Source of the DNA: a virus
DNA length: 64,000 nt
Direction: 5' to 3' (one strand)
IMG/VR virus record: IMGVR_UViG_3300011113_000652
Coordinates: 1-64,000 of that record
Every line of letters begins with the position of its first letter. Positions within the stretch are counted from its first letter, which is position 1. Positions 31,918 through 40,138 of the stretch are shown in pieces. The notes under the pieces were generated by a model that was given only the letters and a program-made list of their open reading frames with translations, was not told the DNA's origin and ran no database searches. Both the position numbers and the translations under genes were made by a program.

Positions 31918-32262
31918 ATGAACTATACCGTTACTCGTTTGGATCGTAGATACGCTTACTGGGAAGAATTCAACTACATGGTTGAGTTCCATAAAAATCG
32001 TGAGTGGGGCATGGGCACAGGTGTGTTGGACTTTGATCAAGCTAGAAAATGGTTCAACGAAACCTATGGTTGGAGCCAGGAAGTGGACACTCGCAGAGAA
32101 ATGATCGCCAGCAAGGTGCGCATGAACATAGATATCCACGATTTCAGTTACCTCAACACTGACTGGGCCTGGAGTTGTAGATATCAAGAATACAGGATCT
32201 ATGTGAGTGACCCAGCCCTGACCATGTTCCGACTAAGGTGGAGTCAAAATACAAATGAATAA
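31918..32262 (+). CDS. short protein of the F-x-L-R-W family
   Basis: 114 aa. Ends V-S-D-P-A-L-T-M-F-R-L-R-W-S, the motif shared with seven other short ORFs between here and 40834. A W-A-W-S-C-R-Y strand precedes it. I recall such endings in small proteins of marine T4-like phages. Overlaps the next gene by 8 nt. Function unknown. Confidence 0.65.
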   Translation: MNYTVTRLDRRYAYWEEFNYMVEFHKNREWGMGTGVLDFDQARKWFNETYGWSQEVDTRREMIASKVRMNIDIHDFSYLNTDWAWSCRYQEYRIYVSDPALTMFRLRWSQNTNE

Positions 32263-33025
32263 AGACAAAGATATTACCTTAATAGTCGGGGATAGTTGGG
32301 GATGTGGTGAATGGGAATGTTTAGAAGATATCAGACAACAAACTAAAACATCTCATGGAGGCCTTGCACAATTCTTACAAGAATCAAATGTCAGAGCTAT
32401 AAATTTTTCAAAACCTGGCGGAACTAACTTAGAAAGCTCGTCTAGACTAGAAAATTTTCTTATTGAATCTAATGGATTTCGATCTCGAGTAAACAAAATA
32501 TTTGTTTTTCAAACTGAATGGCAAAGAGATTGTTATTCAACCGGAACACAATTTTTCCAAGAATGCCAACAACTTAACTTTGATTATGATAAAATAAAAA
32601 GCGCAATAATTTCACGATTTTATTACCAATTAAGTTCTATCAGCCAAGACACAAACATTCCAATTTATGTTATAGGTGGTTGTGGTGATGCCTTATGGCT
32701 AGATAGGTTCGAACATGAATATCCAGGCGTCCAGATAGTATGTCAAAGTTTGGTAAACTTATGCTTGGAAAACGATCATAGAATACCTAACCCTGTATTT
32801 TCAAGTTGGAGTCCAACCACAGAACAACTTGTAAAATTTTACAAACAGCACATGAATCAAGAAAGTTTGAACAAACTGTTTGATGATATAGATTTAGCAA
32901 CAGTGAGAAGAAAAAAATGGAATGAACTATACCGTAAAGGCCTTTTTTGTGAAGATCGGATACATCCAAATCGACATGCCTTTAAATTTTTATTTGACTT
33001 TTTAGGCAACAATCAACTTTTATGA
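32255..33025 (+). CDS. SGNH-hydrolase-like protein
   Basis: 256 aa, AT-rich compared with its neighbours. L-I-V-G-D-S-W-G-C-G-E-W block I, F-S-K-P-G-G-T-N block II, and E-D-R-I-H-P-N with the C-terminal Asp/His pair. Overlaps on both sides. Probably a glycan esterase or acyltransferase. Confidence 0.7.
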   Translation: MNKDKDITLIVGDSWGCGEWECLEDIRQQTKTSHGGLAQFLQESNVRAINFSKPGGTNLESSSRLENFLIESNGFRSRVNKIFVFQTEWQRDCYSTGTQFFQECQQLNFDYDKIKSAIISRFYYQLSSISQDTNIPIYVIGGCGDALWLDRFEHEYPGVQIVCQSLVNLCLENDHRIPNPVFSSWSPTTEQLVKFYKQHMNQESLNKLFDDIDLATVRRKKWNELYRKGLFCEDRIHPNRHAFKFLFDFLGNNQLL

Positions 33026-33240
33026 GATTACCAGATCCTGAATGGCCTTATATATGTTATACTGGCCACCCTTGGCCAGAAGTGTGTGATTGGTGTAAGG
33101 CAAACATCGGTGAGTTTGATCAGGAGTGGTACAAACTGGGCGAAGACATTGCCGCTCAAAGCATATATACAGACTACAAGAGCACCTACATGTTCCGAGA
33201 TGAGCGACATGCGGTGTTATTTCGATTGAGGTGGACATGA
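33022..33240 (+). CDS. short protein of the F-x-L-R-W family
   Basis: 72 aa, ATGA overlap with the SGNH gene. Ends F-R-D-E-R-H-A-V-L-F-R-L-R-W-T, a clear example of the family motif. Starts M-R-L-P-D-P-E-W-P. Unknown function. Confidence 0.65.
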   Translation: MRLPDPEWPYICYTGHPWPEVCDWCKANIGEFDQEWYKLGEDIAAQSIYTDYKSTYMFRDERHAVLFRLRWT

Positions 33241-34076
33241 CAAAAAAAATCATATTTGCTGGTTGCAGCTACACAGCCGGGAATGGATGGGCACAACTTT
33301 CACCAGATGAAAGTATAAAAATCGAAGTAAAAGACAGCCCACACTTATGGGTCAATCTAGTCCAGAAAAATATTGAAATTTTCAAAGAATTAGAACTGAT
33401 CAATGTTGGAAGAGGCGGAGCCAGTAACACAGATATATTTACAAATGCCATGCGAGCTATGGGTGAACACCAAAATAGTATAGATACGTTGGTTTGCCAA
33501 TGGACCAGTGTGCCACGCTACAACTGGAATGTGGGATTTGAACTTTGGGACACCAGCGAAGACATTCCAACACCGGTTAGCAGAAATCGCAAATACGGTG
33601 TAAATCTTAATCGCGGCGATCATTGGACTAGAGAATACATCGATGATCTAACCAACAAACTGCGTGTGATGCATCATTTGCACTGGGAAATACTAAAAGT
33701 AGTAGATTATTCAAATATTATACAAAAACTTGCTGTCAAAATTGGCATCAATCGTGTTTATTTTGTCAACGGATTGTGCCCGTGGGATAAAGATTATTTT
33801 GTAAGATTACAAAATGTTCTACCTGAAAACTTTACAGAATTTACCAAAACAGAGATTTTGAATATCAAAACGAGAGATGATGAAGACATATATGCCCTAT
33901 ATAATCTGGCTCATGATCATTATCAGGAAAAAGGCGGAATAGATACGAACTCCTGGATCAATCTCTATCAAAGTTTTCGTAGAATGACAACTGATTACAA
34001 TTATGATAAGTTACATCCTGGAATAGAAAGCAATCTTATGTTTTGTAAAATTTTCCAGGAAAAATTACAACAATGA
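33237..34076 (+). CDS. SGNH-hydrolase-like protein (G-C-S subgroup)
   Basis: 279 aa from ATG 33237, which overlaps the previous stop as ATGA (an in-frame GTG at 33231 is rejected). F-A-G-C-S-Y-T-A-G block I, N-V-G-R-G-G-A-S-N block II, Q-W-T-S-V-P-R block III, and Y-D-K-L-H-P-G with the catalytic Asp/His. Closest by motif to the genes at 16071 and 20077. Confidence 0.75.
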   Translation: MTKKIIFAGCSYTAGNGWAQLSPDESIKIEVKDSPHLWVNLVQKNIEIFKELELINVGRGGASNTDIFTNAMRAMGEHQNSIDTLVCQWTSVPRYNWNVGFELWDTSEDIPTPVSRNRKYGVNLNRGDHWTREYIDDLTNKLRVMHHLHWEILKVVDYSNIIQKLAVKIGINRVYFVNGLCPWDKDYFVRLQNVLPENFTEFTKTEILNIKTRDDEDIYALYNLAHDHYQEKGGIDTNSWINLYQSFRRMTTDYNYDKLHPGIESNLMFCKIFQEKLQQ

Positions 34077-34285
34077 TAAAATTGCTGGTCCAGAACGCTC
34101 AGCAGGCCCTGGAATTCAAACAGCAGGTGCTGGATGCTGGTTTGGTGTTGCATGAAGATTTTTCGTGGGAATATAGACCAGATCCCTATGATGGTTATGA
34201 TGACTCATCACATGCACATCCTGAGGTCAGATTCATATTCCGTGATCCTGTGCAGGAAACATTTTTTAGGATGAAGTTTGAATGA
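34073..34285 (+). CDS. short protein related to the F-x-L-R-W family
   Basis: 70 aa, ATGA overlaps on both sides. Ends V-R-F-I-F-R-D-P-V-Q-E-T-F-F-R-M-K-F-E, a degenerate form of the family motif. Unknown function. Confidence 0.6.
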   Translation: MIKLLVQNAQQALEFKQQVLDAGLVLHEDFSWEYRPDPYDGYDDSSHAHPEVRFIFRDPVQETFFRMKFE

Positions 34286-34554
34286 TTAAGTTCAACACAT
34301 GGCCTCCTCCGGAGTCTTGGACCGAAGTAGTTGTTACCTGGAAGACCATGTTGGCCAATGCCGACTATAATCCAAATCTTATCTTGGATTGGATAGAAAA
34401 AACTCCCGGAGGACGATATCATTTGCATGGGTGGGAAGACTTCCAACGTTATCCGCGACATGGAATTGAGATTGGTGGTGTTGATGGTTTTGCTTTTAGA
34501 TTTGAAAATGAGAAAGATGCTGTGTTGTTCAAATTGCGTTGGGGAATTTCGTGA
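34282..34554 (+). CDS. short protein of the F-x-L-R-W family
   Basis: 90 aa, ATGA overlap with the previous member. Ends F-R-F-E-N-E-K-D-A-V-L-F-K-L-R-W-G. W-P-P-P-E-S-W near the N-terminus. Unknown function. Confidence 0.65.
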   Translation: MIKFNTWPPPESWTEVVVTWKTMLANADYNPNLILDWIEKTPGGRYHLHGWEDFQRYPRHGIEIGGVDGFAFRFENEKDAVLFKLRWGIS

Positions 34555-34841
34555 ATTATTACTACGAACTAGACGAACGCACACAAAAAGCCAACCTGGA
34601 ACAGTGGCACCTATGGTGCATGCCCAACTGCTCACCTGCCGAAGGTGGCAGGATGTGTTTTAAAACACACGATGACTTCATGTCCAACAGTCGCAGGGTT
34701 TGGTTGGAAAATGCCAATGGAGTTTACTTGGTCAAACCGCACTGGGGTATATACAGAGGTCGTGTGGATGATCGTGAGTTTACCATGATCAAACTGCGTG
34801 CTCGAACTATCAAATGGTGGGAAGATGAATCTCAAAGTTAA
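34551..34841 (+). CDS. short protein related to the F-x-L-R-W family
   Basis: 96 aa from GTG 34551, which overlaps the previous stop as GTGA. D-D-R-E-F-T-M-I-K-L-R is the family-like motif, followed by an extra A-R-T-I-K-W-W-E tail. Overlaps the halogenase start by 17 nt. Confidence 0.55.
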   Translation: MNYYYELDERTQKANLEQWHLWCMPNCSPAEGGRMCFKTHDDFMSNSRRVWLENANGVYLVKPHWGIYRGRVDDREFTMIKLRARTIKWWEDESQS

Positions 34842-36408
34842 AAAAATTATTGTACTAGGTGGAGGAACTGCTGGCTGGCTCAGTGCTGGATTTCTTAGTA
34901 GCCAACTTCCTGGCATAGAAGTGGTAGTTATTGCCAGCGATCGAGAACCCATCATTGGTGTAGGAGAGTCCACGGTTCCACAGTTCCGAAGTCACATGGA
35001 AAAAATGGGTGTCTCGGAAGATGCCTGGATGCGTGCCAGTGGAAGCAGTTTTAAATATGGTGTTCAGTTCAATAATTGGCGCACTGGTTCAGACACTCGC
35101 TGGCACGGCTTTGGTGATTTTGTCACAGAAAAAATTCTTAAACGCAGTATCAACGAATATGGCAAGCGACGCAGTGTGGCCAAGGATGATTCTGTGCTTG
35201 TAGCTGACTACTGGATTGAAATGCTCAAATCTGGTATGATTTCGGAAGACGAATACTACAAATATGCTTCGGACTCTTATTGGTTGATCAACAATAACCG
35301 TGCTCATAGAGATTTAAGTGGACATCAATACATGAGTCGCGTGCCAGGATATTCCTATCACATGAATGCCTGGAAAGTAGGGCAGGCCATAAAAGATCTT
35401 GTGGCCATGCCCAACGGGGTCAAATACATTGAAGGGCATATCGCCGAAGTCAAGTTCAATGACAACGAAGAAGTGGTTGGATTGATTGACAGCAGTGGAC
35501 AAACACACACGGCAGACTTATACATAGATTGCACTGGTTTCAAAAGACTGTTGATCGGTCCTACTACAAAATGGATATCTTTAAAAGATCGGTTGCCGTG
35601 TGATAGGGTCATCGGTGGTCGCGTTTACTACGACAACGATCAAGAAAAATTTTGTTTTCCCTACACCCGAGCCACTGCTTTAAAATACGGCTGGAGTTGG
35701 TGCATAGCCTTGAGGGATGACATGGGATCTGGCTATGTGTATGATTCCAGGTTTGTGACAGATGAACAGGCCGAAGAAGAATTTAGAGAACATTGGGCCA
35801 AGCAAGGCAAAGAGGTTGATATCAAAGTCCGTCTAAAAATCAACAACGGCATCATGGACAAGTCAGCCCACAGAAATGTTGTAGCCTGTGGACTAGCAGC
35901 CAATTTTCTTGAACCCCTGGAAGCCACGTCTATAAGTTTCACAACACTTATAAATGAACTGGTGGTAGCTGTGTTGAAAAAACACGACTATCATTGGGAC
36001 TACAGACATGTAGAAGTAATCAGCAGACTCATGCATAGAGAAATAAAATACACTGGTGATTTTTTGTATGCACACTATTCGCTTACACAAAGGACTGACA
36101 CAGAATTTTGGAAATCTGTGGGTAAAAATCGCCAAGATGCCATAGACATGTGTCATGGTTGGTTTGGTCTACACCACAGTGATATCTATCGCAGAGAAAA
36201 AGATTTTGATCATACTAGATACAACAAGTATGATTGGGCGCAGATGATCACTAGTATGCGTATATTTGCAGATTGCCCTACACGCAAGATCGATCCTGAC
36301 CTTTTGCCCAGGGCAAAAATGTTTTACGATTACAATGATCAAATGAGCAAAGATGTGTTGCGCTTAGTGCCCACTCACTGGCAACTGTTGCAACACATAA
36401 ATCGATGA
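34825..36408 (+). CDS. flavin-dependent tryptophan halogenase-like protein
   Basis: 527 aa from ATG 34825, the normal size for the family. L-G-G-G-T-A-G-W is the FAD loop; G-V-G-E-S-T is present; S-S-F-K-Y-G-V-Q-F-N-N-W contains the Lys expected to guide hypohalous acid. The W-x-W-x-I-P signature reads W-S-W-C-I-A, with Pro replaced. E-P-L-E-A-T-S near residue 365 is typical. Related genes occur in marine T4-like phages. Substrate unknown; neither a flavin reductase nor an indole pathway is nearby. Confidence 0.85.
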   Translation: MNLKVKKIIVLGGGTAGWLSAGFLSSQLPGIEVVVIASDREPIIGVGESTVPQFRSHMEKMGVSEDAWMRASGSSFKYGVQFNNWRTGSDTRWHGFGDFVTEKILKRSINEYGKRRSVAKDDSVLVADYWIEMLKSGMISEDEYYKYASDSYWLINNNRAHRDLSGHQYMSRVPGYSYHMNAWKVGQAIKDLVAMPNGVKYIEGHIAEVKFNDNEEVVGLIDSSGQTHTADLYIDCTGFKRLLIGPTTKWISLKDRLPCDRVIGGRVYYDNDQEKFCFPYTRATALKYGWSWCIALRDDMGSGYVYDSRFVTDEQAEEEFREHWAKQGKEVDIKVRLKINNGIMDKSAHRNVVACGLAANFLEPLEATSISFTTLINELVVAVLKKHDYHWDYRHVEVISRLMHREIKYTGDFLYAHYSLTQRTDTEFWKSVGKNRQDAIDMCHGWFGLHHSDIYRREKDFDHTRYNKYDWAQMITSMRIFADCPTRKIDPDLLPRAKMFYDYNDQMSKDVLRLVPTHWQLLQHINR

Positions 36409-36438
36409 CAAAAAACGATCCTATCAAATGGTGACCGG

Positions 36439-36714
36439 GTGAGTAAAGACGAATACTATGCCAACACGGCCGCAAGACTGGACACTATCATAGGTGGTGA
36501 TACCAGCCATTATCAAAGATTGATCCGAGTCAAAGCCGAATACGATGACCTGGCTAAAGCAGTGCCAGTAGGGCAGGGATTCCTGACCTTTTATGACTAT
36601 GTGAAAGAATACTACGGAGTCAAACTCATGTTCGAAGGCGATGATTTAAAACTGGCCTACACTGTGATAGACGACAAAAAGTACACTGTGTTTCTGTTGA
36701 AGTTCAATAAATGA
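36439..36714 (+). CDS. short protein related to the F-x-L-R-W family
   Basis: 91 aa from GTG 36439. Ends D-D-K-K-Y-T-V-F-L-L-K-F-N-K, a divergent version of the family ending. Contains T-F-Y-D-Y-V-K-E-Y-Y-G-V. ATGA overlap with the next gene. Confidence 0.55.
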   Translation: MSKDEYYANTAARLDTIIGGDTSHYQRLIRVKAEYDDLAKAVPVGQGFLTFYDYVKEYYGVKLMFEGDDLKLAYTVIDDKKYTVFLLKFNK

Positions 36715-36920
36715 TCAACTGGGCTTACATTGTGGCTAGATTGGTTGGCGCCATTGGATCATGGATAGAAGCCAGCAACTTACGCAATCGTTGTTTCAAA
36801 ATGGCCGAGGAAGCAGAAATCATGATGACGGCCTTGGAGGACATAGAACGCATGAGTAGCGAACCCAGGATCAAACAGTATGCTCGCAGAGCCATAGACA
36901 CCGTGCGAGGATTGCCATGA
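36711..36920 (+). CDS. small helical hypothetical protein
   Basis: 69 aa. Amphipathic N-terminus (W-A-Y-I-V-A-R-L-V-G-A-I-G) then a charged helix with E-E-A-E-I-M-M-T-A-L-E-D-I-E-R. ATGA overlaps both neighbours. No recognised family. Confidence 0.6.
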   Translation: MINWAYIVARLVGAIGSWIEASNLRNRCFKMAEEAEIMMTALEDIERMSSEPRIKQYARRAIDTVRGLP

Positions 36921-37249
36921 AAGTAACTATCAAACCTGGCCTTATTATATTCCATGATCCCAAGGATTGGGAACCTATACAACATCGTCTTGGAGTTAAC
37001 CATGGAACACGTGTGTTGATCAGTTATGTCTGCAAGCGAGAGTTAGGATTCACTGTGCGCAGGCACAAGGCCTGGGTGCCCTGGAGTGAAAAATACAGCG
37101 ATGACGAAAATGAGTTTCTTTCCAGCATTGGTCGAGATTTGTCTGGTCGTTACACCCATCAGATGGAAATACACCTGGATTTCTACGATCAAGTCCAACA
37201 GACGTGGTTTGTGCTAAAATACCTTAACAATGCCCAGGTTGACCAATAA
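36917..37249 (+). CDS. short protein related to the F-x-L-R-W family
   Basis: 110 aa. Ends Y-D-Q-V-Q-Q-T-W-F-V-L-K-Y-L, like a weak family member with a six-residue tail. ATGA overlap upstream; its 3' end contains the -35 of the next promoter. Confidence 0.55.
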   Translation: MKVTIKPGLIIFHDPKDWEPIQHRLGVNHGTRVLISYVCKRELGFTVRRHKAWVPWSEKYSDDENEFLSSIGRDLSGRYTHQMEIHLDFYDQVQQTWFVLKYLNNAQVDQ

Positions 37250-37267
37250 ATCCGTTTTTGCTATAAT
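37239..37267 (+). promoter_or_regulatory. sigma70-type promoter of the VWA/metallopeptidase gene
   Basis: TTGACC (37239-37244), 17-nt spacer, TATAAT (37262-37267). Near-copy of the MoxR promoter (TTGACC-N17-TATAAT), which fits co-expression. Confidence 0.8.
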
Positions 37268-37296
37268 ATTATATACAGTCAGATAATAGGAGCAGT

Positions 37297-38589
37297 ATGA
37301 GCACAGCCAGCACTACACAGAACAAAAAAGAGTCCGACAAGTTCAAGGATCTGATTGGCCCTATGGATCCCAAACTGGATCGTGAGGTGCGTGAAAAGCT
37401 GATCACAGCCCGTGTGGGCCTGTTGCTCCGTGCCAGCTTCTTTGGTAATCTTGCAACACGCCTTAAGTTGGTAAACGCTGACGAATGGTGCAGTACCGCA
37501 GCCACAGATGGTCGTCATTTCTATTACAATAGCCGATTCATTGACATGCTCCGACCCAAAGAGATTGAGTTCTTGTTTGGGCATGAGGTCTTGCATTGTG
37601 TGTACGATCACTTTGGTCGCAGAGGTGATCGTGATCCCATGTTGTTCAACGTGGCCAATGATTATGCTGTCAACGGCGACTTGAAAAAACATCGTGTGGG
37701 CGAGTTCATTACTTCAGTACCATGCTTGTATGATTCAAAATATGAAGGCAAGAGTTCAGAAGAGATCTACGATGATCTCTACGAAAACGCTGAAAAGATC
37801 AACCTGTCAGATCTCGTAGACAAACTCTTGGACGATCACCTGGATGGCGAAGGCGACAGCGATAGTGATGACGATGGTGACGAAAAAGATGGCAAAGGTA
37901 AAAAGCCCAAACTTAGTGCAGAAGAGCGCCAAAAGATCAAGGACGAGATCAAAGAAGCAGTCCTATCAGCGGCCGCGGCATCGGATGGCGCCGGTAACTT
38001 GCCTGCAGGTGTCAAGCGTCTTATCCAAGACATGACTGCACCCAAGATGAACTGGCGTGAACTGCTTCGCATGCAGTTGGAAAGTACCATCAAGTCAGAC
38101 TTTACCTGGATGCGTGCCAGCCGACGTGGCTGGCACATGGACGCTGTCATGCCCGGTATGAAGAATGACGAGCTGATCGATATTGCCATAGGTATTGATG
38201 CATCGGGTAGCATTGACGAGCGCATGCTTCGAGACTTCTTGGCAGAAACCCAGGGCATCATGGACCAGTTCCAGAGCTACAAGATCCATATCTTTACCTT
38301 TGATACACGAGTGTATAATCCAGCACAATATAACAGTGATAACCTGGACACCATCTGCGATTATGAAGTCAAGGGTGGCGGTGGCACAGACTTTGATGCT
38401 ATCTACAACTATTTGAAAGAAGAACAGATCGAGCCCAAGCGCCTGGTTGTGTTCACAGACGGTTACCCATTTGGAAGTTGGGGTGATGAAAACTATGCTG
38501 ACACGGTATGGATCATACACGGTAATACTACCGTGGTTCCACCCTGGGGTCAGTATGCTTACTATGAAAAGGAAACAGCACATGCTTGA
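37297..38589 (+). CDS. DUF2201-like metallopeptidase with VWA domain
   Basis: 430 aa. N-terminal half has F-L-F-G-H-E-V-L-H-C-V-Y-D-H, an HExxH zinc motif near residue 93. A very acidic Asp/Ser linker (~185-200) is followed by a Lys-rich helix. The C-terminal VWA domain has I-D-A-S-G-S (MIDAS) near residue 293 and F-T-D-G-Y near 389. Partner of the MoxR ATPase at 30762. This combination is recurrent in bacteria and phages; the client is unknown. Confidence 0.85.
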   Translation: MSTASTTQNKKESDKFKDLIGPMDPKLDREVREKLITARVGLLLRASFFGNLATRLKLVNADEWCSTAATDGRHFYYNSRFIDMLRPKEIEFLFGHEVLHCVYDHFGRRGDRDPMLFNVANDYAVNGDLKKHRVGEFITSVPCLYDSKYEGKSSEEIYDDLYENAEKINLSDLVDKLLDDHLDGEGDSDSDDDGDEKDGKGKKPKLSAEERQKIKDEIKEAVLSAAAASDGAGNLPAGVKRLIQDMTAPKMNWRELLRMQLESTIKSDFTWMRASRRGWHMDAVMPGMKNDELIDIAIGIDASGSIDERMLRDFLAETQGIMDQFQSYKIHIFTFDTRVYNPAQYNSDNLDTICDYEVKGGGGTDFDAIYNYLKEEQIEPKRLVVFTDGYPFGSWGDENYADTVWIIHGNTTVVPPWGQYAYYEKETAHA

Positions 38590-38752
38590 ACGTTTTAGAC
38601 ATTGGTATTTGGCCAACGCAGTAGAAATAACCTGGTTCATCATTGGAGCCATGATCATGAGTGGCCTGATCTACTTTGGTCAGGAGCAGTACGTAAATGC
38701 GGTACTTTGCTGGTTCGTGGCTGCGGCCAACTACTGGTTCCGCAACAAATAA
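38582..38752 (+). CDS. small membrane protein conserved in T4-like phages
   Basis: 56 aa from ATG 38582 (8-nt overlap with the VWA gene). F-R-H-W-Y then two hydrophobic stretches, W-F-I-I-G-A-M-I-M-S-G-L-I-Y and V-L-C-W-F-V-A-A-A, ending in a basic R-N-K. I recall similar small membrane proteins in marine myoviruses. Confidence 0.65.
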   Translation: MLERFRHWYLANAVEITWFIIGAMIMSGLIYFGQEQYVNAVLCWFVAAANYWFRNK

Positions 38753-38770
38753 GCCCGTCAGTTTAACCAA

Positions 38771-38796
38771 AACACCCCAGAATGGGGTGTTTTTTT
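38771..38796 (+). terminator. intrinsic terminator
   Basis: AACACCCC, loop AGAAT, GGGGTGTT (8 bp) and a run of T. Ends the VWA/membrane protein transcript. Confidence 0.88.
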
Positions 38797-38841
38797 ACGG
38801 CAAAAATAAAGTCGTGTGTGATCTCAATCGTAAATATCTGC

Positions 38842-39060
38842 ATGGACAATACACAAATCACAATCGCAGATCTCGATATGATCAAAAACATCATTGACTT
38901 GGCCAGCACACGTGGCGCTTTCCGTGCCGCTGAAATGAAACAAGTAGGCGAAGTATATGACAAGCTCACGGCATTTCTTGCCGCAGTAGTAGCACAGGCC
39001 CAGGCTCAAGAACCTCAAGATCAAGAACCAGCCAATACCAGCGAATCCAAAGGAGAATAA
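38842..39060 (+). CDS. small conserved phage protein
   Basis: 72 aa from ATG 38842 (an upstream in-frame start lies within the terminator and is rejected). I-I-D-L-A-S-T-R-G-A-F-R-A-A-E and V-G-E-V-Y-D-K-L match a family I remember from T4-like cyanophages. Gln/Glu/Pro-rich tail. One nt before the next gene. Confidence 0.7.
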   Translation: MDNTQITIADLDMIKNIIDLASTRGAFRAAEMKQVGEVYDKLTAFLAAVVAQAQAQEPQDQEPANTSESKGE

Positions 39061-39061
39061 C

Positions 39062-39787
39062 ATGGCATTTATGAAACACGTAGGCAAACACGGAGATCGC
39101 AAGATCTGCATCCTGTTCCGTCAGGTACCAGGAGAAGATCACATGGCCTTGGTCATATATCCAGAAACCCTACCCGCTCACTGGCAACAGGCTGTTCAGA
39201 CTGTGGTCGAAAGCGAGATAGCACAACAGGCCGAAGAGTTGGCCGATGCCTTGCATCGCAATTTCTTGCCCGATGGTCGCCCCATACTTGAAACTCTACA
39301 TCAAGAGCGCATGATCAAGAAAGTACGCACCAGTGACATCATTGTTACTCCCACAGCACAGAGTAAAATTCGCTTGGATGAACTCAACAAAATGCTCAAC
39401 GAAATGAAGCTGGGCGAAGCAGCCATCAAGAAAATGGCCGACAACGATGCCAGTCGTGGCATGGTTGCTCCAGAAGTGAAAAGAAAAGCCGAAGCCGAAT
39501 ACAAGGCCAGCCAGGCACAACCCACACAGGCCGCACCCAAATTCCAAGCACCGCAGGATGGCGCACTCAGCGATCGCGACATAGCCGCCAACATGGTGTT
39601 CCAGGCCAAGAAGATGGAAATTGAAGCCAAGCAAATGATCGCCGAAGCTGCCCGCATGAAGAAAGATGCACAACGCATGGATCCCAATGTGGTGGCCAAA
39701 GAAGCTACTGCTCCTGTTGCTAAAGCTGATACCAGCAAGCGCGGCCGTCCCTCCAAGACCAAGGCGGTGGCGGATGCAACCCAATGA
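39062..39787 (+). CDS. conserved T4-like phage protein with AT-hook-like tail
   Basis: 241 aa. N-terminus M-K-H-V-G-K-H-G-D-R-K, then V-P-G-E-D-H-M-A-L-V-I-Y-P-E and D-G-R-P-I-L-E-T-L-H, all matching a protein I recall in marine T4-like phages. The C-terminal half is Ala/Lys/Gln-rich, probably coiled coil, ending in K-R-G-R-P-S-K-T-K, a classic AT-hook core. It may bind AT-rich DNA. Preceded by AAAGGAG. Confidence 0.7.
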   Translation: MAFMKHVGKHGDRKICILFRQVPGEDHMALVIYPETLPAHWQQAVQTVVESEIAQQAEELADALHRNFLPDGRPILETLHQERMIKKVRTSDIIVTPTAQSKIRLDELNKMLNEMKLGEAAIKKMADNDASRGMVAPEVKRKAEAEYKASQAQPTQAAPKFQAPQDGALSDRDIAANMVFQAKKMEIEAKQMIAEAARMKKDAQRMDPNVVAKEATAPVAKADTSKRGRPSKTKAVADATQ

Positions 39788-40076
39788 TGATTTTATCACA
39801 CAATGGGAACACATAATTGCAGATGTGAACAAAACAGATGTTCCTCTTGAATGCATCAAAAAGGTTGTTATAAAACTAGCAGGCGGTCGGCAAAAAACCA
39901 TAAATTTACATTCTCTGTTGCGGCAAGGTCTGCAACTGGAGGAGATCGAAACCATGCTCACAAGATATTTTCAAGAGCATGATCACGAAATCCGTGATGT
40001 AGACTTTGTGGTGGATATTTCGGCTGTGGCTGATCTCGTGCAACCTGAAACCGACAAACTGCTGGGCAACCTCTAG
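39774..40076 (+). CDS. conserved T4-like phage hypothetical protein
   Basis: 100 aa from ATG 39774, overlapping the AT-hook gene by 14 nt. C-I-K-K-V-V-I-K-L, I-N-L-H-S-L-L-R-Q-G-L and V-D-F-V-V-D-I-S-A-V-A-D are familiar from T4-like marine phages, in the same order after the 39062 protein. Function unknown. Confidence 0.65.
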   Translation: MQPNDDFITQWEHIIADVNKTDVPLECIKKVVIKLAGGRQKTINLHSLLRQGLQLEEIETMLTRYFQEHDHEIRDVDFVVDISAVADLVQPETDKLLGNL

Positions 40077-40087
40077 ACCGACATCTC

Positions 40088-40116
40088 TTGCAGATGGCAA
40101 TGTTTTCTGCTATAAT
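40088..40116 (+). promoter_or_regulatory. sigma70-type promoter of the nucleotidyltransferase operon
   Basis: TTGCAG (40088-40093), 17-nt spacer, TATAAT (40111-40116). Likely drives the chain from 40139 to 43902. AAGGAG follows before ATG 40139. Confidence 0.7.
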
Positions 40117-40138
40117 ATAAAACACGCAAGGAGAATTT

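Noticed and set aside
37836-38261. Ser/Pro-rich minus-strand frame
   Set aside because: Complement of the acidic linker and VWA domain of the metallopeptidase gene; biased composition only.
39296-39961. 221-codon minus-strand frame opposite the AT-hook gene
   Set aside because: An artefact of the Ala/Lys-rich repeat-like codons on the plus strand; low-complexity translation and no supporting signals.
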